Positions 32,530 through 43,113 of a stretch of 64,000 bases of DNA are shown in pieces; position 1 is the stretch's first letter, and the number at the start of each line of letters is the position of its first letter. The position numbers and the translations under genes are program-made. Under the pieces are notes generated by a model. That model was given only the letters and a program-made list of their open reading frames with translations. It was not told the origin of the DNA and did not search any database. Origin of the DNA: Diphasiastrum complanatum (lineage: Eukaryota > Streptophyta > Lycopodiopsida > Lycopodiales > Lycopodiaceae); the NCBI GenBank assembly GCA_029204225.1, contig CM055105.1:18703226-18767225 (forward strand). Reading direction: 5' to 3'.

Positions 32530-33172
32530 GACCCACGCAGTGATCTAGATCCTTTTTGTTTAATATATAATCATCTACATGTTTATCTTGAGCTTACTTC
32601 ATCTGCTATACTTAATGTAAACTACGACTGTAACTTACCAGTATACATGATCTGCTGCCACAGAGGCCCAACACATGTTCTTTTTTTATCTAACAGATCA
32701 TCATCATATATGGTTTAACTTGTGCTTACTTTATCTTCTACTTAAGCTATGATTGCAAAGGTCGTGATGCACTGATCCTACTGCCACAGAGGCACAGTGC
32801 AGTGATCTAGACCATTATTTGTTTAATATATCATAATCATACAATATGGTTTAACTTTGTATAAGCTATGGCAACAACTGACCAGTGTATGGTGATCCTA
32901 CTGACACAGAAGCACAATGCAAAAGTGATCTAGATCCTATTTGGTATACTATATCATCATCCCTGGATTAACTTGAGCTAAGAAGTACAGTCATTTGGAG
33001 CTGATTGGCTACTGATCCTAATTACATGAACCCAAAACAGATGCAAAAGTGATCTAGGTCCTATTTGGTTTACTATATCATCATCCCTGGATTAACTTGA
33101 GCTAAGAAGTAGAGTCAGTTGGAGCTGATTGGCTACTGATCCTAATTACATGAACCCAAAACAGCACCAGAT
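32530..33172 (+). repeat. tandem array of about 125-bp units upstream of the NAC gene
   Basis: Units are marked by GTGATCTAGATCC (or GACC/GGTCC) at 32540, 32802, 32925 and 33049, with a degenerate unit between the first two, and by CTACTGnCACAGAnGCACA and TTTAnTATATCATCAT. The last two units (32925-33172) are nearly identical, the first ones diverged. About five copies. Confidence 0.8.
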
Positions 33173-33396
33173 AGAAAAAGTCCATCTGGCGGCTGCTGGT
33201 GCCTGCAACTCAGCTCCCAAGATGGATCACAGAATGAGATTAGGTAGATGCTGCTGATGCTGATGCTCTTTACTTTTTGGCATAAAATTGAGGTGGGATT
33301 CAGAATCAGGCATAGTGGTCCCTTTGAAGGTACCCATTTTCCCTTGTTTTTCTATGCCCCCTGTATTGTATTCACCAAAGTCCATTTCAGATGCGC

Positions 33397-33720
33397 TGAC
33401 GTGGTGCCACCTGTCCTTCGGATCGAGATCTGTACGTCGGATTCTCTGTGCTCCCAAGTGGTCCAAGCCAAGCCCCAGTGCCTGAGCGTCCACCGTCGGA
33501 TATTCCCAAAACCACTCCGATTCCGCCACGTTTCACAGATCCACCAGAGAGGATATTTCCAAACCAAATCAGATCACGCCACGTGGCACAAATCGACCAT
33601 ATTGGATATTTCTAAAGAGCGATCGGATTTTGTCACCTTTCAGGGATCCACCATAATTGACTGACTAGCTTCTAGAGGCCTTTAGCCAGGATTAACCATT
33701 GAGAACGTGCCACGTGGAAA
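33397..33720 (+). promoter_or_regulatory. ACGT-box cluster with three 51-53 bp repeats
   Basis: TGACGTGG at 33397, GCCACGTTTCA at 33525, a perfect palindrome GCCACGTGGC at 33578, AACGTG at 33704 and GCCACGTGG at 33709. Such G-box/ABRE cores bind bZIP and bHLH factors. Three head-to-tail units (33490-33540, 33541-33593, 33594-33646) share GGATATTTCCAAA and a CACGT-type box that has decayed to TCACCTTTCA in the third. Confidence 0.55.
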
Positions 33721-33879
33721 ATGTGACGGGTGGCAGGCATCCAGTGGGGGGCAAGCAAATTATAAGTGGGTGGCCCTTATGCTCCCCAAGGGCCAAGGCT
33801 GAAGGGAAATATTTATTTTTTTAATAAAAAAAACTAGCATCACGTTAACTGTTTTAGTCCACGCTTCACTATTTTGCAC

Positions 33880-33889
33880 CTATATAAAC
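33880..33889 (+). promoter_or_regulatory. TATA box
   Basis: CTATATAAAC, a strong plant TATA consensus, 160 bp after the last ACGT box and pointing away from the NAC gene. No coding region follows on the + strand within 2 kb that I can recognise, so the gene it served may have been lost or noncoding. Confidence 0.4.
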
Positions 33890-35520
33890 GGTAGTTTTTT
33901 TTAAAGGCCTGGTATGCTACATAAAACTAATGCACAAAACATGCCATGGAGTGACTAAGTGTGTACTCTACAACCTTCTAAAAGCTGACTCATGAGCACC
34001 AATTTTTGAGTCAAAGTTTGTCAACAGTCAAACCTTGACCTTTGCATAAAGCAAACCAAAAGTTTGAATAAATCCCTACCCCAACCATAAATGAATGATC
34101 TTTTATGGATTTGAGCCAAGGATACAAGCATGGTACACTCCACCACCTTTACCTCCATACTAAATGTTATTTTTATATTTTCATGAGTTCCCCTTTTTTT
34201 TTGGGTCATGGATGATGGGGAGGAGGGCTTCCTGGCCTAAGAGCTCTCCGTCTAGGAAGACACTTGCACAAGGGTGGGAGCTCAAGAGGCCTCGATCAAG
34301 GTGGACAGCCTCTGTGCAATTATAGAATGCAAATTTTTTTCTTGTGTTTTTGTTATATTATATGTGCCTCAAGCTAGTCTCAAGCGACAAGGTTAGGGTG
34401 GCATTTAGCTCGAGCCAAAGCTTACTAGCAACTACTGAAAAGGCATGAAAAAATAACATTGTAACCTACAATAAGTGACACCATGAAATGTTTGTAGGCC
34501 ATACCATGATGATGACTTTTACATGAATCGTTACATTATAAGATCTTTTTGTTATGTGTACTCATGTACATTTTGTTTTTTATTTGGTGGCATTTGGTAC
34601 TATTTTGTCTGTCCTCCAAAAGCTTCATTGTTATTACAAAAAAGGCTCATGCTATTTGTAACTAAAAAATTAGTTCGACCAAGTCATGCTCTAATTAGAA
34701 AATTGGCATAGTAAGTAAATATTTGATGGTAAAACATACATCACTAGTGACGCAGCTCTAACAACCTCAATTAGTAAGAATATGAGAGAAAGCCACTAAA
34801 GTCTCGATCAAAAAAATGTAACATGTTTGACCCCTAGCAATGAAATAGTCTTTTCAAACGAACCTTCTATGAAGTATTTGTCCCTTCACATGGGTGAGTG
34901 AGAGTTAGCAACTTACAAATTCTTTGGCTCATATTACCCTTATTTTTGCACCTTTCCTAGAGAGACACCTCTGTTAGAGTGCTATGGGCAAGTAAAAGGA
35001 AGGATCGACTTCGTTGTAGTATAGGGAGGTCGGCGAAAATGAATCCTACGGCGAAGGTGTGATCTACTACTACCAGTGAAGCGGCAGTTTGTCAAGTTGC
35101 CTCTACGCTACGCATGTTTGAAACATTAAAACTACCAAAGAATCCTAGAAAATGCAAGGGAAGTTCTAAACTAAATCTAATCTTACTCCATGGTTGTTTG
35201 TGGGCGCCATACCCTTCATTGCTCTTGGCCTCTTTGGGTTCCAAGGCTTGACGAAGAAGGAAATCCTACCTACAGTGGCCTAAAGCCCTCGATGAAGATC
35301 TAACACCTATGTTATGGGCTGCAAAGAGATGAGAAGGGAGAGGGAGACTAGCTATGAAAGAACTTGGAAGCCATTCTTCCAAACGCAAATCCATAGCTAG
35401 GCTCGTCAACCTGCATAGCAAATCTACGAACAAGAGAGGGTACTAAACATGTCTAGCGATCTAGGCATCAAGCATGCATAATAGAAAGACAAGCATCAAG
35501 CATAAAACTCAAACACTCAC

Positions 35521-35528
<8 letters not shown>
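33890..35528. other. no recognisable gene
   Basis: Mixed composition. Short frames only. The segment 34990-35300 is less AT-rich with an open + strand frame (SEAAVCQVASTLRMFETLKL), without a known match in my reading. Confidence 0.45.

Positions 35529-35588
<60 letters not shown>
35529..35588 (+). repeat. (TC)n microsatellite, 60 bp
   Basis: Uninterrupted TC dinucleotides. Confidence 0.97.
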
Positions 35589-35591
<3 letters not shown>

Positions 35592-36470
35592 GTATTCACA
35601 AACACAAAAGTAGAAGGGAACTCAACTGTTTGATATTGCAAATAAACTTTGACAACATAAAATACAAAGGATTTGGCCCTTATATAGGATTTGACTTTAC
35701 AATGCTTTTGGTAATAAAACTATTGAGCCACATCACAATATATTCTACGAAACACTACTTGCTTATTTTATTTAATGCTTCGAGGCATATTTACAACTAT
35801 TGGCACTTTGCGCAATACAATTGCACCGTTATGCAGTGTCTAACTTTTATTTATTTACAATGCTTCTTTTATAAAATGGAGGCTGTGTGAGCCCTCCCTA
35901 ATATTTTGTCTGTGCGTTGGGGCATGTACCGTAAATGGCCAACATGTCCCCCACACTATTTTGGTGCTAGTCCCATAGTGCCAATGAGATCAGGAGTTGT
36001 CGTCATGGCTAGCATCGATGGTGGGATGAGCAAGTGCTGGATAAGTAGTCACCCTGTTGTTGATCTGCTGAAGTTCTTTCAGATCTGTTGGATGGTGATC
36101 TGCATGCGTCTACTTGGAGCCGCTTGGATCGTGAGCTAAGATAACTGAGGTGTTGTTGATGTCGCCTTGGTACAGTTGGTAAGCCGGTATTATCGTCGAG
36201 TTGATACTGGTGAAGAAATAGTGAAGGTGAAAGTGAAAGAGGGGGGATTAAGAGGGGAAAGGGAAAGGAGAAGGATGCCTAAAGAAGTTGGACATAGATT
36301 TGTTTTTTATTTTTGTAGTTCTTCTATATGACAGAGGAGAAGGGGGATGCCATGAGTGACGAGAAGATGTACAAGTTGCCTAGTCTAAAAGAATTAGAAA
36401 AATTAGAATGTGAAAATAAGAAAGTAGAAAAAGAAAAAATGTTGAAAAACAAGGAACGAAAAATAAGCCC
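35589..36470 (-). other. possible 3' end of a minus-strand LTR element
   Basis: On the minus strand GTGTGGGGGACA (about 35944-35955) is followed by TGTTGGCCATTTACGG, an arrangement of PPT and LTR start. The interior on the right (35956-36470) has no frame I recognise, only short Lys/Glu-rich ones. LTR end not found. Confidence 0.35.
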
Positions 36471-36479
36471 ATGTATGTC

Positions 36480-36830
36480 TTTTTTTTACTTGTACAAGAA
36501 CCTGATATGAATACGGCGAAGGCTGTAGAGGGCGGTTGTCAGTAGACATCAGGACGGGTGGATGAGATAGAGCAATTTTTTAATGCTCAATACTTCTCAG
36601 CCAATGAGTCATGTTGGCGATTGTTGGGGCTTTCTATGGGTGCTCATAAGTCCGTGGTGACCCGACTGGCAATTCATCTCCCTGGATAAAAATTGTTGTA
36701 CCTCAGTGAGAGAGTGGATTTAGAGGAGGTCGTAGAGGAACGTTCAAGTACCACTTTGACAGCATTCTTTGTACTGAACAGAAGTGGTGATTCGGAGGCT
36801 CGAGAATTGTTGTATTGTTAGGTCTCCTAC
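36480..36830 (+). pseudogene. Helitron Rep/helicase fragment
   Basis: Reading through two stops, the + strand gives FYLYK, EPDMNTAKAVEGG, then VDEIEQFFNAQYFSANESCW (36559-36618), SVVTRLAIHLPG, LEEVVEERSSTTLTAFFVLN (36721-36780) and SEARELLYC. This is the conserved region of Helitron proteins between the Rep and PIF1-like helicase parts (KYVYKGPDRA, DEIxxFxDARYVSASEACWR, RLxIHLP, TTLTAFFxLN). Rolling-circle transposons replicate with this protein; here only about 115 residues remain, with stops after IHLPG and LLYC. No Helitron ends were recognised. Confidence 0.7.
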
Positions 36831-37421
36831 ATCCACAACCGGTTATGGCTCCATCTAGTACGGGTTATGGCTTCTCCCGACTAACCCTCACTAAGGCTTT
36901 CCCAGCTAGCTTCGATATGGATACTAAAAAGACACTACAAGCAAAAGATGAGTGTTCTGAGAGTAAGATCCGCTCTTCTCTCGTTTCTCTACTTAGGAAC
37001 TGACTCAAATGACAGCTTAACCTAAAAACCAACTTCGCAAAGGCTTAACCTACTTGTGAAAGTCCCAACGATAAAATAAAACTAATTAACTTGGTTCATA
37101 GGAAAAAATTATAATACACAGTGTAACAAATTATAAAATCGTCACAGAGGAGAACTCTCAATGGAAGAAGATAAAGCTCTATTATGCAAATGAGGTTCTT
37201 CTTTCAATATAAATAATTTCACTCCTATATATACTTGAGTGGTGGTCACTTACAAAAAGGCACTATGGGACAAATAGACCACATAGGCTCAACTTAATTA
37301 AATTGGTGTCATGGGACAAACCCCCAATGGACCATAAACAACTGAACTAACTTAAGTTGAACTTATTTGGACTAGCTTAAGTTCCAATGCTCTAGACTTA
37401 GGCCTAGAACTAAATAACTTT
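36831..37421. other. no recognisable gene
   Basis: AT-rich. Ends at the LTR start; the last five bases ACTTT (37417-37421) also flank the inverted LTR at 41744-41748 as AAAGT. Confidence 0.5.
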
Positions 37422-38076
37422 TGTGAAAATTGTCAACATTTCCTAGCTAGTTTGAGGCCTAAATTGGCAATTTTTGTACATAGTTTTGGATCTAACCTTT
37501 CACATGTGTGAAAGAGGCCTAGATACTTTTATTTTAGTATATATTTCATGTTGAAGAAGTCTCAAACTTCAGGACCTTCGAAATGACACCAAAATCATAT
37601 TATTTGGACATATAGGACAAAATTGGCTATTTTAGGCTACTGGTGCCCTAAAATTGGGTCCTAAGTTCTATAGAGAGGAGAGAGAGTCATCTCTCTCACC
37701 TATATTAGGCTGAAATTTGTGGAGAACAGGTTGGAGAAACTTATTGTATTGTTGAGAGAGATCAATAGATCATTGTCACAGTTTCTTCCTCCATTGAGAG
37801 CATTGCTTTGTGTATTGTCTTCAAGCATTTGTGTATGATCTTAAGAGGTTTCCAAAAGTGGTAGTCTGCTGTTGTAGGGCTCGTATGCTGTTGTTTTTGG
37901 CTGCCATCAGTACCTTTTATTAGTTTCTTTTGTCTCTTGATTGCTTTGTCAAGTTCATGTGTATCAAAGGTAGCATTAGGATGCTTTGCCATTTGTAGCT
38001 TTTGTAGCTTGTTGTGCAAAGATCTTAGCCAAGTATTTTGGGGATTTGGATCCATTCAAGATCCACTTTTTTCACA
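37422..38076 (+). repeat. 5' LTR of a copia element, 655 bp
   Basis: TGTGAAAATTGTC ... CTTTTTTCACA, limits set by alignment to the inverted LTR at 41749-42394 (about 95% alike by eye). A primer binding site follows directly. Possible TATA region TTTTAGTATATATTTC near 37530. Confidence 0.85.
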
Positions 38077-38088
38077 TGGTATCAGAAC
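38077..38088 (+). other. primer binding site
   Basis: TGGTATCAGAAC, one base from the initiator tRNA-Met complement TGGTATCAGAGC used by most plant copia elements. It abuts the LTR end. Confidence 0.8.
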
Positions 38089-39046
38089 TAGTTGGATGCT
38101 ATTTTTAGTAAGGTTTTCATTTACAGTGATATTTGGATGTTTGATCAAGTTCTAGCATGATTATGCATTGCACTGTTGATCAAATCTTACTAACCTTTGT
38201 TTTGTGAGTTGAACTTGTGGATCAAAAGCATATTTCAGGTCTATTGAAGATCAGAGGCTGAGAAGAAGCTATTTTGGATCAGATCATAACACCTAATCAT
38301 TTCTTGATTGTGAGGCTTGTGCATATTCAATACTAAACAATATTTTGTTCAATGTATTGCTGACAATCTCCACTTCTGTGGATGAACACTCTCCTTTGTG
38401 GATGAACACTCTCCTTAAGTCGTTGAACCTTCTCCTTAAGTGGATGACAAATACTCTTTGAGTGATTTTGTATTTCTCCAAAAAGCTGAGCAAAGCTCCC
38501 ACTTGGATGAAAGATCCCCTTTTTGGTGAACAGATTGTCAACAATCTTTTGCATAAATTTTGGTGTACTTTGTTGAGCATGTAAGTAACTCTCCTTATGT
38601 AATTTGATTGCAGCATTTGCTGGAAGGTTCTAACCATTATGCAAATGTACTTTCAGGTTCTTAACAGGTTGAGGAACATTCTCATGTGAAATGATCTTAG
38701 ATCTACATCTAAACACCAAGATATGACAAGCTAGTGAAGCTAGTCTTGTGATTCACTAAGTGTGCTCTTTCATTCACCTCTAAAGCTTGTATTTATCATT
38801 TGCTGGAGTTTATAAACTTTTAGAAGTGTGTTTTACATGTGGTTTTACAGGTTGAATCAATATCTTAGTGTGTTGATCATATGTTGATCAAGTTTGTTCA
38901 ATTCTAGGTAATCTTGGCAGCCTAGTCTTTTGTATTTTCTAAGAATGCAAGTAACTTTTACTTGATTTGGTCACTTGCTGGAAAGTTTGAGAGCTTAAGC
39001 AAGAGTGTGTTCAGGTTGGTTTGAGTTTGTAATCCATTCTTAGTGT
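38089..39046 (+). other. noncoding leader with degenerate repeats
   Basis: No gag is present. TTTGCTGGA-type words at 38616, 38800 and 38973 are each followed by GTGTGTT/GTACTTT, CAGGTT and CTTAGTGTG, giving three diverged units about 175-185 bp apart. At 38373-38440 a 22-bp unit GGATGAACACTCTCCTT is repeated about three times. Confidence 0.5.
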
Positions 39047-39099
39047 GTGCAAAGTGTTGCATGTGTTTCAATCTTCCTTTCTATGCTTGGAAATCAGCC

Positions 39100-39312
39100 A
39101 GGTTCAATAGTGGATCACTTAACTAGGGTCTGTAATGTACCACCTAGCAAGGGGGTACTAGACGAACTGCCAGATGCAATTCTCTTCTTGGCGGATGTAG
39201 TCCGAGAGTGGTCAGCAAACATCACCGAATATCTTACAACAAGACGATCACTACAAGAGATGAGCAGAACAGAGCAACACAAATTGATCTTAAAAGCTGA
39301 TCCTTTACCTTA
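39100..39312 (+). pseudogene. gypsy RNase H-integrase linker fragment
   Basis: The frame GSIVDHLTRVCNVPPSKGVL, DELPDAILFLADVVREWSAN, ITEYLTTRRSLQEMS, HKLILKADPLP matches the segment between RNase H (ADHLSR) and the integrase zinc domain in gypsy pols, for example ADHLSQFP to KFLLKAAPFQ at 21949-22153 in this window. It is a 210-bp island inside a copia element: copia leader lies on its left and copia RNase H on its right. Confidence 0.6.
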
Positions 39313-39399
39313 ATAACATGCTAACTTTATAAGATATGTCTAGATCAGATCCTATGCAGATGTGTCATACCTCATGAGATTGACACGATAATTTAGCTT

Positions 39400-40150
39400 G
39401 CTCACGATATGGTAGATGCAAAATTTTGTGATACACCTATGGAGTCAAATGTAAAGCTAACTATAAGAGGTAATGAAAGATCCTTCAAAGACATTACTCT
39501 CTATAGAAAGCTAGTTGATTCACTCATCTATCTAACCATCTCAAGACCAGATCTAAGCTATTGTGTTGGGAGATTGAGCCAATTCATACCAGATCCTAGT
39601 GAAGAGCATTGGAAGCTAGGGAAACGAATTTTGAGGTACATCATTGGAACTCGAGATTTTGGCATATTGTATGAGGGATCATCACGTAACTTGTTTGGAT
39701 TTTCATATTCGAACTTTGCTGGAGATAAAATGGATAGGAAATCCGTTAGTGCGCTATATCATGGATATCAAAAAAACAAGCCACTATCCCATTGTCATCT
39801 AGTGAGGCCGAGTACAAAGCACTTACACATTGCACAAAGGAGATGGTATGAATCAAGATGATGATCAAGGATCTTCACTTGCTGGACTTTTCAAAGAGAC
39901 CATCCATCTTTTCTGACAACCTATCAACCCAAAAGTTGTCAACCAATCCTATCTTTCATGCTAGGAGCAAGCATATTGAAGTGGCATATCACTTTGTGAG
40001 GGAGCAAGTCTTGGCAAAGGAGGTGGAGCTTCAACATGTGTTCTCAAGGGAATGTGTAGCTGATATCTTCACCAAAGCATTGGAAAATGACTTGTTCATG
40101 AAGCATAGGACTTCACTTGGAGTGTTTTCAAAGTCTATGCTAAAACGAGT
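39400..40150 (+). pseudogene. copia RT end and RNase H
   Basis: Starts within RT at DAKFCDTPMESNVKL, then RKLVDSLIYLTISRPDLSYC, WKLGKRILRYIIGTRDFG. RNase H follows with SYSNFAGDKMDRKS (the catalytic Asp of YSD(A/S)D partly lost), a frame break near 39760-39860, IFSDNLSTQKLSTNPIFHAR, KHIEVAYHFVREQV and ADIFTKALEND to about 40150. Gag, integrase and most of RT are absent between the leader and this piece. Confidence 0.8.
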
Positions 40151-40814
40151 TGAAGATCCATTTACAACAATGATGGTTACGTTGTCAAACTCATCTCGGA
40201 TCCATGACTTAGGGCAACGGCAGACCTACTTGCATTACTCACTGAGGTACAATCATCAAGATTTGACAGGATTCCGAGCAGGACGGCTTGGAGGAACCTG
40301 TTACACGCCACTTCATGTGGGCAAAAAAGATAGTATCAAATTATGTGCAGCACTCAAAGCAAGAAAACCTCTCACAAAGTGCAGATATCTTCTGCATATG
40401 CTCGTAAGCAAACATTACTTGGGTAAATTCCCTAGCATTCTCGCTCAAGTGCAAGAGAAATATCCAAACGTGCCACATACCACCTCGGCACGGGCTCAGC
40501 ACTCCAAGAGGATAAAAGAGGGAGAGACAAAGGAAACAAGCAGACCAGCACCCAAACGACGCCACCTCACTAGCAGAAACACACCAGTATCATTCTCCCA
40601 CGGCAAAGAAGCAGAGTTAGAGCCACATCGGTTCAAAGAGCATGCCTATAGCCGACACACAAAAGAACAATCAGAGGGCCACACACAAGGTAAAGACTCA
40701 TCTAGCATCAACAAACAACACTTGCGCAAATCCACCATCCAGGTGCATGGAAATATCATGTGCATTTCCCAATATCATAGCACGTCACCACTGAGGTTGT
40801 GGCTCCAATGCTAA
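40140..40814 (+). other. open 220-codon extension fused to copia RNase H, unknown
   Basis: The RNase H frame does not stop at the usual place but stays open for about 220 codons. It begins KRVEDPFTTMMVTLSNSS and becomes rich in Lys, Arg, His, Ser and Thr (KRIKEGETKETSRPAPKRR, EPHRFKEHAYSRHTKEQ). No domain recognised. It may be DNA from the target site read by chance, since no PPT or LTR follows. Confidence 0.3.
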
Positions 40815-41743
40815 CACTTTCTGCTTGTGAGATTTACAGATCATGAAATCAGGAAGAGTGTACCCGCCTCGGTCCTCCCAACTTGTATTTGCTTTGTTAA
40901 ACTCCTCTGACATTAACATCTGTCTTCGGCGTGATTCTATGTCGTACCTCTGTAGTTGTGGTAAATGTGGGTGGTGAGGGTTAGGTATGGTTGTGAAAAG
41001 TTCACGGGGGAGGGTTGGGTATTTGCGGAGTAGATAAGCAATGGATGGTGAATAAGGTTGAGTGTCGAGGTGGTGAGGTGATTGTTCATGTGGTCGGGAG
41101 AGGGGTGTGTCATCGAGTGGGGGTGATGAGGCTTGATAGGTGGTGTCAAGTTGAGTGGCAGTGGGGTTAGGCTCTTTAACTAAAATGCCTCATTCGTGGT
41201 TTCAGTTAGTACCCCCTTGTGTGCTTTGAGGTTCCACCATTGCCGAGTGATACCCTGGATTATCTCGTTGTTGTCATGTGTAGCGCGAAGGTCCAAGATC
41301 ATCATTTCCTGCATCTTGTTGTCTATGGTGTTTGGCGTGTGTTTCTTCATGCCTTGTGTGTAATGTGGGTAGATGCTGGCGTAATGTTTTTAGCTGTCCT
41401 TCTAGCTCCTCAATCCATGCGTGGAGCATAGTTTGATTTGCTAGAGTGGCCTGCTGCAATTGTTGTGCTTGCGTCTGGTTCGCAATCAGTACCTGAGTTA
41501 ACTTCTGATAAGAAGCGAGAGGTATTACGGTGCCCTTTGGGATTGGTGGTGCTTGGAACTAGTTGAAATCAATCTGTTGAATATTTCCCATCATAGTGGC
41601 CCGTAAGTTTTTGTGGCTTCGTCGTTCACCTTCTAACTGTGTTTCCAGAGTCTAATGAGATCATCCCTACGTTGTAAGCGTTCTTGAACGTCCTTGTTAT
41701 TTCAGTGCATCTCTTTGAGGTCAGTCATATGTTGTAATGACTT
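40799..41743 (-). pseudogene. gag-like remnant on the minus strand
   Basis: Minus-strand frames read VLIANQTQAQQLQQATLANQ, MLHAWIEELEGQLKTLRQHL (41274-41530), a His/Pro/Asn-rich middle (40937-41149), and then RYDIESRRRQMLMSEEFNKA and SWEDRGGYTLPDFMICKSH down to a stop near 40799. The Gln-rich coiled-coil-like start and the low-complexity middle fit an LTR-element gag, but no zinc knuckle is visible. It flanks the inverted LTR on its 3' side. Confidence 0.4.
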
Positions 41744-41748
41744 AAAGT

Positions 41749-42408
41749 TGTGAAAAAAGTGCATCTTGAATGGATCCAAACTCCCAAAATACTTGGCTAA
41801 GATCTTTGCACAACAAGTTACAAAAGCTACAAATGGCAAAGCATCCTAATGCCTCCTTTGATACACATGAAAAGCATTCAAGAGACAAAAGAAACTAATA
41901 AAAGGTACTGATGGCAGCCAAAAACAACAACATACCAACCCAACAACAACAGCCTACCACTTTTGAAAACCTCTTAAGATCATACACAAAAGCTTAAAGA
42001 CAATACACAAAGCAATGCTCTCAATGAAAGAAGAAACTATGACAATGATCTATTGATCTCTCTCAACAATACAATAAGTTTCTCCAACCTGTTCTCCACA
42101 AATTTCAGCCTAATATAGGTGAGAGATGATTTTCTCTCTTCTCTATAGAACTTAGGACCCAATTTTAGGACACCAGTAGCCTAAAATAGCCAATTTTGTC
42201 TTATATGTCCAAATAACATGATTTTGGTGTCTTTTCGAAAGTCCTGAAGTTTGAGACTTCTTCAACATGAAATATATACTAAAATAAAAGTATCTAGGCC
42301 TCTTTCACACGTGTGAAAGGTTAGATCCAAAACTATGTACAAAAATTGCCAATTTAGACCTCAAACTAGCTAGGAAATGTTGACAATTTTCACACTCCCT
42401 CTTCAACT
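41749..42408 (-). repeat. 3' LTR and PPT of a copia element, inverted partner of 37422-38076
   Basis: Minus strand: GAAGAGGGAG (PPT, about 42395-42405) precedes TGTGAAAATTGTC at 42394; the LTR ends TTTTTTCACA at 41749 (646 bp). It is followed on the minus strand by ACTTT, the same five bases that precede the + strand LTR. Confidence 0.85.
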
Positions 42409-43110
42409 TAACTTGCTAGTTTTACAGCACTACTTTGCTCCAACCTAAGAATGATCTTCATTATGATAATAGATCTCTTCTCAAGTGTTCTAGTATGTAC
42501 AATATGAAGTACAACATAATTGATATAGATAATAGTGTCCATATAGAATGTTTCATTATTTCTTACATCAATTTTACATAGAATGATGAACAAGATACAT
42601 GTAAAAGAACATAGAATCATACTGAAAGGATTCCTCCATGTATCCACCTTATTTTTCTCTGTAAAACAACAGCAAACAAGTTGTAAGTGAAAGTAACCAA
42701 CAAGTGTTTGCATGTCTCCTCCACATTCCACTATGCTCATAGTGAATGCACCATGTATCTCCATGAATGAACCTCCATCACCACCTTGTCTTTGTAGATC
42801 TCCAATTCATGAAAGCCCTTGAGTGAATGAATTCCAAAATGATGTGTTCTCTATTCCATTTGAATGAGCAAAACCTGAACTTGTAAGTTTCAAATGCCTT
42901 ACACAAAAAATAGTATCTTCAAAAGAGAAGAGGCAATAGATAACAAATCTATACATAAACGTCAAATGTGTAACTTGCACTTAGGAAAAAAGGTTGAAAA
43001 GGTTATTACAAAAAAGTGTAGAGAGCACAATTGTTGCCAATAACATGGAACATCCTGCCATAGGAAAAAGAACAGGCATTTAAATAAGAACTCTTATGCA
43101 CTAAGGTAGG
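42409..43110 (-). other. interior upstream of the inverted LTR, no clear gene
   Basis: Should be the 3' part of the copia interior, but the 118-codon minus-strand frame (42408-42764) is hydrophobic and matches no pol domain known to me. Confidence 0.4.
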
Positions 43111-43113
43111 TAT

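Noticed and set aside
33227-33529. Minus-strand frame of 100 codons starting MAESEWFWEYPTV
   Set aside because: It runs through the ACGT-box repeats, has an ordinary look but no family resemblance, and an equally long frame exists on the other strand (33248-33664).
35474-35890. 138-codon + strand frame
   Set aside because: Its first part is the TC microsatellite (Ser-Leu repeats); the remainder shows no domain.
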